From the NCBI GenBank assembly GCA_000149265.1, contig CH003424.1:773717-837716 (forward strand): a stretch of 64,000 bases of DNA, written 5' to 3'. This DNA is from Ciona savignyi (taxonomy: Eukaryota > Chordata > Ascidiacea > Phlebobranchia > Cionidae). The translations under genes were made by a program, and so were the position numbers. Positions 49,342 through 60,595 of this stretch are shown in pieces. Numbering within the stretch: the first letter of the stretch is position 1; each line of letters starts with the position of its first letter. Under the pieces are notes generated by a model that had not been told where the DNA came from, did no database searches, and saw only the letters and a program-made list of their open reading frames with translations.

Positions 49342-52300
49342 TTAAATCTCGGGCTCGAGTTCGCCAACACTTCCGTCAACTGCGGTGATTGAAACTTCAC
49401 TCGCTGAGAACCATCGAGTCAGGTAGTTGAACTCGAAGCGGAACTGTGGGGAAGATTTGTTGATTAGTCGTTGACATTCGTTGATTAGTCGTTGAAATTT
49501 GTTGATTAGTCGTTGACATTTGTTGTTTAGTCGTTGATATTTGTTGATTAGTCGTTGAAATTTGTTGATTAGTCGTTGAAATTTGTTGTTTAGTCGTTGA
49601 AATTTGTTGTTTAGTCGTTGAAATTTGTTGTTTAGTCGTTGAAATTTGTTGTTTAGTCGTTGAAATTTGTTGTTTAGTCGTTGAAATTTGTTGTTTAGTC
49701 GTTGAAATTTGTTGATTAGTTGTTGACATTTTTTCGAGTATAGTCATTAAGTTTGTTGATTAATTATTGGGATTTGTTGACGAATCCCTAAATGTGGTTG
49801 ATTATTTGTTGAAATTTTTATATTAGACTTCAAAATGTATTGACTAGTCATTAAAATTCGTTGAATATAAATTAAAATAATCATTGAAATTTGTTGAATA
49901 TAATTTGCAATTCATGATTAGCGACGTAATGCGTCGGAAATGACATTGATAACAAATCGTGGTTACCTCTGTCTGTGAGCCATCAAAGTTGCCAATTGTG
50001 TACGAGTTGCCGACGACCGATTCAACCATCGCTGGAGCGTCAACCTGGTAAGATAATAAGGTTGTTCTAGTTATAGTTGATTCATTTTTTTGAAATAAAG
50101 CAAACTACGGCACCGTAACTGAAAAGTACTAACACGAACAGTTAAATAGTACTAAAACGAACTGCCGCCAAACACCAAGGCGAAAAAATAATGTGGAAAC
50201 AAAAATTAATAATTAAGACGTTTTTTTTGAAGAAATTGTTTGCGCGGTCGAGTTGTTGGGTTTATTGCAATAATTAGATTTTAAATGAGCCAAACAATGT
50301 CATAGATATTATATTCATATTTTTATAAAATAAATAAATGTGAATGGGAAAACGCAAGCGGTATCGCATGGGCAATGGTCAGATTTTGCCTTACCCTATG
50401 ACACAATCGTCTAGCTAGTGACCAGTTTCAAATCTACAACCTTTCGTCTGAAAGACGACGCACCAACCCACCAAGCTATTCAGTCGAACTTACATTGAAG
50501 TTATCGACAGAGTCTGGGAGAGTGAGAATAATCTTGGTCGAGTTGGTCAAGTCGAGGTCAGTGATTCTTGCTCGAGTGTAGTTTTGCTCCATGTTGTTGG
50601 GAAACGACTCAACAGAAACTGGAAATTCAAATAAATCAGTTTATTAGGAAATACTGGAACATGTTATCGGTGTGTTGTATAGTCCGGCCCGTTGGTCTAG
50701 CGGTTAAGTGCGTCGCCTTTCAATCGAAAGGTTGCAGGTGCGAAACTGGTCGCTAGCTAGTCGGTTGTGTCCTTGGGAAAGGCACTTTACGGACATTGCC
50801 TGAACCTAGAGGCTTAATGGGTTCTACCAAATCAAAGGAACGTGCCTATCATATACAACACACTGCAATAGCTCCGGTAACCCGACGATGGGCGCGAGGT
50901 GATCTGACGATTGCTCGTGTGATAACCCCCTTGGTTTTCCCATTCACGGGGATAAAGATGAATATCCTATCCTATCCTATCCTTGTGAATAACACTTTAA
51001 CTGTTTTAGTTCAACTCATTTATACACTGGGTTTTGGAGAAGTTAACTAAGTGACTTATCTAAGGACACAACCGACCAGCTAAAGACCGGATTCTATTAA
51101 CTTTTCGGCTGCTAGTAGAAGAATGATGCAAAAGAATAATCTTTCGAAATGAACTAACTGGTCGTCTATTGCGGGTATTCGTATTTGAAAATGGAAAAGT
51201 TAAATTTTAAAACACAAAATTTCAACTTTAAAAAGTAGGACATATAATGTACATTCAACAAACGTAAAACCGATTGTTGGCTTACTTGGGCTTTGGTTGT
51301 TGACGTCACAAGACCACGTGATTTGGGAAGAGTTGAATTCTTCGTCGAAGAAATTGATGATGAAGGTGAAGTTGCCGGTCGCTTGCCACGCGTGTGGGGC
51401 GGAAATGGCGTACAAGCCGGTGGCGGCGGACGATTGTGCTGGAACAATGTCACCTTCGAATACGTGGAACCAATACACGGGCTCCGGTAATTGCAGAAGA
51501 CACGTTCCGTTCCCAATAGCGTTGTACCCAGCAACTACCAATGCTCCAGCTGGGGTTCGGTCATTAGCAGGCCAGGTGTCGATGTAGGCGACTGGAAAGT
51601 TTAGATTAAAAATAATTTTCATTTTTAAAGTCGGTAAAGTTAATCATTTTTTTCTAATTTTATTATAATCATTATGCAACTATTTATTCTGGCCTGAATT
51701 TACTCAAACTTGAAAGGTAAATTTCAATATAATTATGGGTCCCAATTGAAAAATTGGGACACATATTGTTTTTGTCCGTTTTTTTTTTCGTCAAAGGTTT
51801 GACAGGCATGGCATGGCGCCCCGACATCTACCAGAAGGAATAATGGAATCGTTATGAAACTTAGCTATTTGTTGGACAACATGGTCTAGATATGCAGAAA
51901 CCAAAATTTTGGGTGATAAATCAAGGGGAATTCCCCTGGAAGGTTAAAAACCAAAACGGTATTTTTTATGAAAAAATTAGCTTTTTGTGGTATAGCGCTT
52001 AAACGGCTGCTCCAAATTGAATAAGATTTGTTGGAACGTAAATCCATTAGACACTGATTTAACACTTGGAAGAAATAAAAAATTTACCTCGGGAAATACC
52101 CTAAAAAATAAGATTTTGTTCTCAAATCATGATTGTGACAGGCATGGCATGTCGCCCCGACATCTACCAGAAGGAATAACGGAATCGTAATGAAACTTAG
52201 CCATATGTTAGACAACATGGTCAAGATACGCAGGAGCAAAATTGTGGGTGATAAATTTAGGGGAATTCCCCAGAGACGTAAATAACCAAAACGGTATTTT

Positions 52301-53498
52301 TTTTCTAAAAAAACTAGTTTTTTGGCATAGCGCTTAAACGGTTGCTTCAATCTGATTCAAATTTGGTGGAATGTAAGAGCACTACCTACTAATTTAACAA
52401 TTAGAAAAAATAAAAAATATTATTTAGGGAAATACCCAAAAAAATAAGATTTTGTTCTCAAATCATGATTGTGACAGGCATGGCATGACGCCCAGACATC
52501 TACCAAAAGGAATAATAAAATAGTAATAAAGCTTTGTCATTTGTTAGACAACATGGTCTAGATACACAGGAGCAAAATTGTGGGTGATAAATCTAGGGGA
52601 ACTCCCCGGAGACGTTAAAATCCAAAACGGTTATTTTTCTAAAAAAATAGCTTTTCGGAACATAGCGTTTAACCGGCTGCTCTAATTTTGATCAGATTTG
52701 GTGGAATGCTAGATCGTTAGCCACCCTGTGTAACTTAAAAGAAAGAAAACATTTACTTAGGGTAACTCCCTTAAAAACGAAAAGATGTTCCTGACTCATG
52801 ATTGTGACAGGCATACCACATTGCACTGACATCTCCAACAAGGATTCGTCAAATCGAATTAAAACTTTAAAAATTGATAGTTAACATGACCCACATATGT
52901 AAAAACATAAACTTATTTACCAAGCCCATGGGGAATTCCCCGAAGCCATGAAAACTAAATCGAACTGTTTTAGGAATTTAGCTTTATTTCAATACAGCAC
53001 TTAAAAAAAGCTTTAATTTTAAACATTTGTGAGGAAATCTTTGTAAACCTATCACGATTGTTCTTTTTACCTACACATGGAGAAGAAGTTTGGTTTGATA
53101 ACTATGGGACCCATGAGTTTATGCTTGCAGAAACAAAGTACCTTCTCAGTGTATAAAATACAAATTGTGGTTAGGGACCCTGTAGCATGAATATATGGAT
53201 AACGACATGTGTTTTACAAAGAGTATTGGTTAAACACGTGGTTGACACTCTCTAGTTTTTAAATAATAATTTTGCGTCGGTAAAGATATATATCTATAAT
53301 CTTTTATTTTTTATTATGCCACTATTTACGCTTGCCTGATTTTATACCAACGAAAAATAGAAACTAAATTTGTGAACTAATCTGTACGAAACCAATATTT
53401 CTTTCATATTTTGATTCTTAAATTCTTCTACATTCAAGCTTACCTTGAGAATAAGCAACGCTGAAAACGATGGACAAAATTGCGATTGAAAGCTTCAT
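49342..53498 (-). CDS. Secreted glycoprotein of unknown family, copy A
   Basis: Five exons, 221 residues: 53498-53444, 51591-51286, 50618-50494, 50044-49967, 49443-49342; phases 1, 1, 0, 0 fit. I do not recognise the family. The N-terminus MKLSIAILSIVFSVAYSQ is a signal peptide. The long second exon carries NGTCLLQLPEPVYWFHVFEG, ISAPHAW and SQITWSCDV, with two cysteines that may pair. The rest is beta-strand-like and acidic at the end (ELEPEI). Five N-glycosylation sequons (NGT, NFT, NSS, NYT, NST) fit an extracellular protein. Intron 1 holds a 1.5-kb tandem-repeat insert that copy B lacks; intron 4 holds a 21-bp minisatellite. It converges on the DPP gene, with stops only 205 bases apart. 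The fold could be a carbohydrate-binding beta sandwich, but that is a guess. Confidence 0.85.
49445..49735. repeat. 21-bp minisatellite in the last intron of copy A
   Basis: About 13 copies of GTTGAAATTTGTTGTTTAGTC-type units, abutting the acceptor of exon 5. Twenty-one bases is seven codons, so a frame of repeated S-T-T-K-Q-Q-I stays open on the minus strand. It joins exon 5 in the wrong frame and is not read as protein in the model. Confidence 0.9.
50332..50490 (-). repeat. tRNA-SINE, old, internally deleted, shared by both copies
   Basis: In intron 3 of copy A; the same deletion derivative sits at 58322-58474 in copy B, so it predates the duplication. Confidence 0.7.
50682..50984 (+). repeat. 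tRNA-SINE, young, present only in copy A
   Basis: Full length with head GGCCCGTTGGTCTAGCGG and three atcct units. At the matching place in copy B (about 58660) the sequence runs straight from GTGTGTTGTGATTC, so this copy landed after the duplication. Confidence 0.88.
51005..51115 (-). repeat. tRNA-SINE fragment shared by both copies
   Basis: Old head-side fragment; counterpart at about 58683-58800. Confidence 0.55.
51741..53268. mobile_element. Helitron-like element with ~334-bp tandem repeats in intron 1 of copy A
   Basis: Begins with a hairpin GTCCCAATTGAAAAATTGGG. It carries four units that each start near GACAGGCATGGCATG (51801, 52137, 52471, 52804), and ends with the 160-bp block shared with 1583-1746, terminating CTAG|T. 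Copy B lacks the whole insert. Non-autonomous Helitron or Helentron relatives with central tandem repeats fit this layout. No replicase is present, and the left border is only approximate. Confidence 0.5.
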
Positions 53499-53581
53499 CT
53501 TGTTAGTTCTTGTTTTTCGACTGAGATCTGACTGTTGTGGAGTTCGTATTGTACTGTGCTGATCGTACCTTCCATGCCTGG

Positions 53582-53589
53582 CTTATATA
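53582..53589 (-). promoter_or_regulatory. TATA box of copy A
   Basis: TATATAAG on the minus strand, 84 bases before the ATG at 53498, leaving room for a start site about 30 bases downstream and a 50-base leader. Conserved in copy B at 60301-60308. Homology of the two promoters extends to about 53873 and 60595. Confidence 0.7.
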
Positions 53590-53934
53590 TCCCATTTGTT
53601 TAGCTTAATTAGTTTCTAGTACAAACGAATTCGCTATAATTTCGAATTCTTCTGAGGGGCGACGTGTACCGGATAAGTGGTCTTCTGCTGATACAACTGT
53701 TACGTCATACACAGACAACATACGACATAGAGGTCGTACTAACTCGGACGGACTAAATGACCGACTAATTACAGGTGCTAGCGTCCAATTTAAGAGTCCA
53801 GGTGGTAATTTCTGCGGTACCTACCTTAAACCAGTCGTGGATTGAATAGAAAAAATATGTGGCAAATTAAAGGGTAAGATGTGTTAATCATAGATTAATA
53901 AAACGACGCATATTTAATTATGAATCCCTTTTGA

Positions 53935-56760
53935 CAAAAGGGACAGCTATCGTTTTTGTCCATTTTTTCGTCAAATGCTTTTACATGGGGGTATTTTGTC
54001 CATCCTAAATTTTAAAGAAGAAATTATTAAATCAGAACAAACATTTAAATATGATAGACAACATTTTACCTAGATATGTGAAATCCCAAAATTTAGAGTT
54101 TTGCTGAAAGGTAATTCCCTGGCATCGTAAAACAATATTTGATTTTTTACGGTATTTTATTTTTTAGGGATCGTAGCGCCCAACCTAATCACCCTAATTT
54201 AACGTAATTAAGCGCATTGTTAGTCCACTTACAATAGATTTGTAAAGGTTAATTAATTGTTGAATTACTTGGGGAATTCCCCAAACTTGGTATACTTTTC
54301 GCCAAACGTAGGACAGTGTATTGTCCGTACGAAACCGTCTAAAAGTAATATTTAAATCGAAATTAATTTCAGATTTAGTAAACATCATCACCTAGATATA
54401 TCAAAACCCAAAATTTTTGGATTTTACCCAAGAAGAATTCTCTAGAACCGCAAAACACTTAATTTTGTAGGAATCATAGCGCCTAACCTACTTTTTTAAA
54501 TTTAAAATAAGTGTGTTTGTCATTGTTCCACCAAAAATGTTAATAATTTAATTAATTTTTAATTACTCGGAGAATTCCCCAAATTTGGTAAGCACATTTT
54601 TCATCAAACGTTGGGCAGTGTCTTATGCGTCCGAGAGTTTGTTCAGAAGGAGTGTTCAAATCTAAATTGTTTTTTTTACAAATTGTAGCTTTTATTACCT
54701 GGTCATGTTTTACTTCTGAGTAATTCCATAAAATCGTAAACCACTGATTTAATCTTTAATGAACATTCAATTTTCTAGGGATCATATCGCCAAACTTAAT
54801 TCCCCAAATTTAAATTAATTGTGTATGATGTTGGTCAACTCACCCAAAATGTTAAAAAGAGTTAATTTTTAATCACTGGGGAAATTTCCCAAGTAGGTAT
54901 ATTTTTCGTCAAATATGACGGGGATGTTTTGTCCGTCCGAGATCTTCTAGAAGGAGTAATTAAATTAAAATAAACAATGTGTTAACTACCATAACCTACA
55001 TAACGAAAGCCTAATTATTCTTTTTAATTGTAATTGTGGAAATCGTTCGTCCATTTTCCAATTGCATAGGGAAATCCCCCAAATTGTGTAACATTATTTT
55101 TTATTAAACGCATCATCATTAGTTTATGCCCGGAGAAACAAAACTGTTGCAATCAGGTAAAAAACAATCAGAAATGTTATGTAGCACGGTCGAGTCATGC
55201 ACGAATCTAACGAGAGTGTATATTTTCTAAGGAGAGAATATACTTTTGAATTAAACATAGTAAACAAGTTTGGTTTGTTAATTCAGGGATTTGCCTTTGT
55301 AACCAAAATAACAAGGTTAAATTTATTTTATGATCAAAACAATAAGAATAAATGAGCACACACAAAAAATGTGGCAAACAGAACTGAATCCTACAAGATA
55401 AACTTTAGTATTAAATTCATTCTGCAGTATTTGATAAAAATAATGGCATTTAGTGAAAAATTAGTAAAAATGCAGACGTTTAAGCCGCATATGACGACAA
55501 CTTGCTGCAAATCAAAATTCACCAACACGACCACCCCGCTAATGCGACCGCTTGATGACGGTCACATGGGTGGTCAGGTAAGCGGGGTTCTACTGTATAT
55601 ATAAATATATATATATACTACCACCATCATTTATACAACAGACTTTGATTGTAGCCTATATGTATACATTTATAATATATACGCCTGAGAGGAATGGCAT
55701 GTCGCCCCGACATCTACCAGAATGAAAAATAGAATCTTAATGAAACTTTGTCATTTGTTAGACAACATGGTCTAGATGTGCAGAAATCAAATTTTGGGTA
55801 ATAAATTCAGGGGAATTCCCCTGCGAAGTTAAAAACCAAAAAGGTATTTTTTTTTAATTAGCTTTTTGGGGCATAGCGCTTGAATGACGTCACTAATTTT
55901 AATCAGATTTTGTGAATTGTAAGTGCATTAGCCACTGATTTAACACTTGGAAGAAATAAAAATGTTATTTAGGGAAATACCCTAAAAATAAGAGTTTGTT
56001 CTCAAATCATGATTGTGACAGGCATGCCATGTCGCCCAGCCATATACCGATAGGAGTAATGAAATCGCAATAAAACTCGGTGATCTGTTAGACTACTTGG
56101 TCTAGATATACAGTTTTGGGTGATAAATCCAAAATTTTGGGTGATAAATCCAGGGGAATACCCTTGGGCCGTTAAAAAGCAAATTGATAGTTCTTTCTAA
56201 AAATTTTTTTTAACATAGCGCTTGAAAGGGTTTTTTAAAGAAAGAAAACATTTACTCAGGGTATTACCCTTAAAAACTAAGATATGCTCCTTAATCTTGA
56301 TTGTGACAGACATTTTCCAAAAATATACAGTTTTTTAGCATAGCGCTAGAACAGCTGCTCCATTTTTGATCAGATTTGTTGAAATGTTAGTGTGGTAGTC
56401 GCCTCTGTACCAATGATAAAAAAAAGAAATAATACACCTTGGAAAATCCCCTAAAAAATTATGATTTGTTCCTAAATCATGATTGTGACAGGCATGGCAT
56501 ATCGCCCGACATCTTCAACAAGGAGTCGTCAAATCGGTACTTAACCCAGTAGAATTCCCCGAAGCCATGAAAAACTAAATCAGGCTGTTTTGGGAATTTA
56601 GCTTCATTTCACTATAGCGCTTGACAAGAGTCTTTAATTTAAAACATACGTGGTGAAATGCTTGTAAATCTAACACGATTATTCTTTTTAGCTACACATC
56701 AAAAAGAAGGTCTAATAACTATGGGACCCATGCCTTTCGTATCCCGAAACAAAGATAGTA
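53935..56760. repeat. Diverged tandem-repeat region, same family as the copy A intron insert
   Basis: Starts with a hairpin TCCCTTTTGACAAAAGGGA and TTTTTGTCCATTTTTTCGTC, like 51741. Units of roughly 300 bp recur near 53990, 54305, 54605 and 54905 (GTCCGTCCGAGA, GGGAATTCCCC words). Units closer to the 334-bp type lie at 55683, 56018 and 56486 (ATGGCATGTCGCCC). It ends near ACTATGGGACCCATGCC. No genes are seen. Part of the space between the two secreted-protein copies. Confidence 0.6.
55580..55597. repeat. Possible pogo/Tigger-type terminal sequence
   Basis: AGCGGGGTTCTACTGTA followed by TA resembles the end of pogo-like transposons (reverse complement TACAGTAGAACCCCGCT). No partner terminus was found. 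Confidence 0.25.
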
Positions 56761-56931
56761 TTAAGTTTATTTTTTATTTTTCTGCCGATACTTTAAATTC
56801 TTTTCATATTTCTACGATCGCCGAGCTCCTATGGTATCCTGTGCTTCGTTGATTATTTGATTGCCGGATTTTCTGTCAATTGTGCTGAAACCCTACAGTA
56901 TATAAATGCATATTTTAACTTCTTAGTTTTA

Positions 56932-57162
56932 TCACCGGTTAGTCTGGTGGTTTAGTAGTTTGACAGTTGTGTCCTTGGGCAAGGCACTTAACGGGAATTA
57001 CCCGAACCGAGTGGATTAATGGGTTATACCAAATTAAAGGAACCTGTGGATCATACACAACATACTGCAATAACTCCGGTAGTGATATGACGATTGCCTG
57101 TGTGTTAACCCCCTTAGTTTTCCCATTCACGAGGATAAACATGAATATTCTATCCTATCAAG
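56932..57162 (+). repeat. tRNA-SINE at the duplication border
   Basis: Lacks part of the head and a piece of the body, and its atcctat tail joins directly to sequence from inside the DPP last exon at 57161. Confidence 0.8.
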
Positions 57163-57269
57163 ATCATTCAATCAACGTTGATAACGCTCGTTACCACATC
57201 TACAAGATACTGACGCGACAACTCTGCAAATGCTTGGATCTACAAGTCCCTAGTGATGTATGGAACTAA
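57161..57269 (+). pseudogene. Truncated duplicate of the DPP last exon
   Basis: From ATCAAGATCATTCAATC to the TAA at 57269 it matches 49022-49136 with few changes and the frame is intact to the same stop. It includes the codon for the catalytic-His position, but lacks the first bases of the exon and its splice acceptor, so it cannot be an exon of the DPP gene. Confidence 0.9.
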
Positions 57270-57290
57270 AGCACAGATGGATTTGACACT

Positions 57291-57296
57291 TTTATT
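57291..57296 (-). terminator. Candidate polyadenylation signal, copy B
   Basis: Minus-strand AATAAA, counterpart of 49158-49163. Confidence 0.45.
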
Positions 57297-57473
57297 CCAC
57301 ACCAAATCTGTTTCACCAATATTTCATAATTTGCAATAGAAAGTCAACGTAATATTCATTTAAAGCGGTAATTCTTTCTATTTATCACCTAACATTTGTT
57401 ACGAGTAATTTAAAGCGCAGATTACGTCACCACGGATAGTGACGTAATAAACGATGTGCAGAATATAGAATCT

Positions 57474-60217
57474 TTAAATCTCGGGTTCGAGTTCGCCAAC
57501 ACTTCCGTCAACTGCGGTGATTGAAACTTCACTCGCTGAGAACCATCGAGTCAGGTAGTTGAACTCGAAGCGGAACTGTGGGGAACATTTGTTGATTAGT
57601 TGTTGACATTTGTTGGTTAGTCGTTGATATTTGTTGATTAGTCGTTGAAATTTGTTGATTAGTCGTTGACATTTGTTGATTAGTCGTTGAAATTTGTTGA
57701 TTAGTCGTTGACATTTGTTGATTAGTTGTTGAAATTTGTTGATTAGTCGTTGACATTTGTTGATTAGTTGTTAAAATTTGTTGTTTTATTATTGGGATTT
57801 GTTGATTATTCGTTCAAATTTGTTGATAAGTCGATGAAATTTCGTGATTAGTCGTTAAAATTTGTTGATTAGTCGTTAAAATTTATTGACTAGTCATTAA
57901 AATTCGTTGAATATAAATTAAAGTTTGTTGAATAATTATTGAAATTGTTAAAATTCATGATTAGCGACGTAATGCGTCGGAAAGTATCTTGATAACAAAT
58001 CGTGGTTACCTCTGTCTGTGAGCCATCAAAGTTGCCAATTGTGTACGAGTTGCCGACGACCGATTCAACCATCGCTGGAGCGTCAACCTGGTAAGATAAT
58101 GAAGGTTGTTTAGGTCTAGTTATAGTTGATTATTTTTTCAAATAAAGCAAACTACGGCACCGGAACTGAAAAGTACTAAAACGAACAGCCGAAATGGAAA
58201 CAAAAATTAATAATTAAGACGTTTTTGTTGATAAAATTGTTTGCGCGGTCGAATTGTTGGGTTTCTTGCAATAATTGGATTTTAAATAAGCCAAACAATG
58301 TCCAAGTTATTGGACTTTAATAGGTGAATGGGAAAACGCAAGGAACGGTATCGCCCGCCAATGGTCAGATTTTCACCTTGCCCAATCACACAATCGACTA
58401 GCTAATGACCAGTTTCAAGTCTGCAACCTTTCATCTGAAAAGCGACGCACCAACCCACGCTATTCAGTCGAACTTACATTGAAGTTATCGACAGAGTCTG
58501 GGAGAGTGAGAATAATCTTGGTCGAGTTGGTCAAGTCGAGGTCAGTGATTCTTGCTCGAGTGTAGTTTTGCTCCATGTTGTTGGGAAACGACTCAACAGA
58601 AACTGGAAATTTAAGTAAATCGGTTTATTAGGAAATACTGGAACAAGGTTATCGGTGTGTTGTGATTCAAACTTTTACTGTTTTAGTTTAACACATTAAT
58701 ATACTGGGTTTAGGAGAAGTTAGCTGAGTGACTTATCATAGGACACAACCGACCAGCCAAAGACCGGTTTTATTCACCTTTCGGCTGCTTGTAAAAAAAT
58801 AACGCTATTTTTAAATGAGCTAAAACCAGTGGTTCCCAACCTGGGGGTCGCGACCCCCAAAGGGGTCGCAAAGCATGTTAAAGGGGGTCGCGAAGCTGTT
58901 GCTAATGTAAGAACAAAGGTGAATGTCAGTAGGACTGGGTACCGGTACCGCGGTACGCTAGTAGTATGTGCTATCCTGTGTATAACTTTTCATTGAGACA
59001 TTTCATTCGGATTGCTTGTAGCACAATATTAATTATTGCATCAGTATGCGTCGATTGTTATGTCATAAACTATGACCACATGACTGTAGACATGCAATAG
59101 ATTGGAACTTTATTAGGGAAGTAGCCTAGTATATTATACAACAGAAATCAGTCAAGACTTGAAATTGGTAAAAATTGTTAAGGGGAGTATTATACACGTT
59201 TAGAACCTACAAGGTCAACCATCGCACTGATTTGTTAATAAATGCAAGTAAAACATTTTTGTGCTAACTTTCTAATTTTGCTTTTAGGATAGAATATAAG
59301 CGTGGGTCACGGAATCTGCGAAAAAAATTAAGGGGGTCACTAAGACAAAAAGGTTGGGAACCACTGAGCTAAACGGTCCGGCGCAATGCGGGTATTCGTA
59401 TTTAAAATTAAAATTAAATATGAAAATTTGAAACTCATTTTTGTTTGAAATTTTGACAATTTTGGTTGAGATTAGGACATATGAAGACCATTCAACAAAC
59501 GTAAAACCGATTGTTGGCTTACTTGGGCTTTGGTTGTTGACGTCACAAGACCACGTGATTTGGGAAGAGTTGAATTCTTCGGCGAAGAAATTGATGATGA
59601 AGGTGAAGTTGCCGGTCGCTTGCCACGCGTGTGGGGCGGAAATGGCGTACAAGCCGGTAGCGGCGGACGATTGTGCTGGAACAATGTCGCCTTCGAATAC
59701 GTGGAACCAATACACGGGCTCCGGTAATTGCAGAAGACACGTTCCGTTCCCAATAGCGTTGTACCCAGCAACTACCAATGCTCCAGCTGGGGTTCGGTCA
59801 TTAGCAGGCCAGGTGTCGATGTAGGCGACTGGAAAGTTTAAATTAAATATAATTTTTAGTTTTAAAGTCGGTAAAGACAATCGTTATTTCTACTTTTGTT
59901 ATAATCATTACGCAACTATTTATTCTGACCTGAATTTACTCAAACTTGAAAGTTAAGTTTAATATATTTTTACCAATAATATTTTTGAATCGGTAAAGAT
60001 TGCGTTATTTCTATAATCTTTAATTTATCATTATGCCACTATTTACGCTTGCCTACATATATGCCAACGAAAAATATAAACTAAATTGGTGAACTGAAAT
60101 CTGTACGAAACCAATATTTCTTTCATATTTTGATTCTTAAATTCTTCTACATTCAAACTTACCTTGAGAATAAGCAACGCTGAAAACGATGGACAAAATT
60201 GCGATTGAAAGCTTCAT
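57474..60217 (-). CDS. Secreted glycoprotein of unknown family, copy B
   Basis: Five exons, 221 residues: 60217-60163, 59828-59523, 58602-58478, 58087-58010, 57575-57474. The coding sequence differs from copy A by only about four bases, one of them changing a residue (NFFAEEF here, NFFDEEF in A). Signal peptide, two exon-2 cysteines and five glycosylation sequons are shared. Intron 1 is short (about 330 bases). Intron 2 holds a hAT-type element absent from copy A, and lacks the young SINE of copy A. TATA box, leader, splice sites and poly(A) signal are all preserved, so both copies look expressible. Family and role unknown. Confidence 0.85.
57588..57870. repeat. 21-bp minisatellite in the last intron of copy B
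   Basis: Same family as 49445-49735 with a different mix of unit variants (GTTGACATTTGTTGATTAGT more frequent). Unit number and order differ between the copies. Confidence 0.88.
58322..58474 (-). repeat. tRNA-SINE, old, counterpart of 50332-50490
   Basis: Same internal deletion as in copy A. Confidence 0.65.
58827..59366. mobile_element. hAT-type element (540 bp), only in copy B
   Basis: Terminal inverted repeats CAGTGGTTCCCAACCT / AGGTTGGGAACCACTG with GGGGTCGCGACCCCC inside. Flanks gctaaaac and agctaaac form an imperfect 8-bp duplication. The empty site is visible in copy A near 51148 (aaatgaactaactgg). No transposase frame. Confidence 0.88.
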
Positions 60218-60300
60218 CTTGTTAGTTCTTGTTTTTCGACTGAGATCTGACTGTTGTAGAGTTCGTATTGTTCTGTGATGATCGTACCTTCCATGCCTGG

Positions 60301-60308
60301 CTTATATA
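60301..60308 (-). promoter_or_regulatory. TATA box of copy B
   Basis: TATATAAG on the minus strand, 84 bases before the ATG at 60217; same position as in copy A. Confidence 0.7.
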
Positions 60309-60595
60309 TCCCATTTGTTTAGCTTAATTAGTTTCCAGTACAAACGAATTCGCTATAATTTCGAATTCTTCTGAGGGGCGACGTGTACCGGATAAGTGGT
60401 CTTCTGCTGATACAACTGTTACGTCATACACAGACAACATACGACATAGAAGTCGTACTAACTCGGAAGGACTAAATGACCGACTAATTACAGGTGCTAG
60501 CGTCCAATTTAAGAGTCCAGGTGGTAATTTCTGCGGTACCTACCTTAAACCAGTCGTGGATTGAATAATTTCGTGTAGAAAATGTGGCAAATTAA

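Noticed and set aside
49445..49735. Regular short repeats that could suggest a CRISPR array
   Set aside because: No unique spacers; the units are contiguous and the host DNA is animal.
49397..49747. Minus-strand frame of 116 codons made of S-T-T-K-Q-Q repeats (and its counterpart 57529-57756)
   Set aside because: It is a 21-bp minisatellite in an intron; it enters exon 5 out of frame and the real exon frame is fixed by the duplicate copy and splice sites.
51293..51587. Plus-strand frames over exon 2 of copy A (and 59441-59824 in copy B)
   Set aside because: They are antisense to a well-supported exon with signal peptide, phases and paralogue support.
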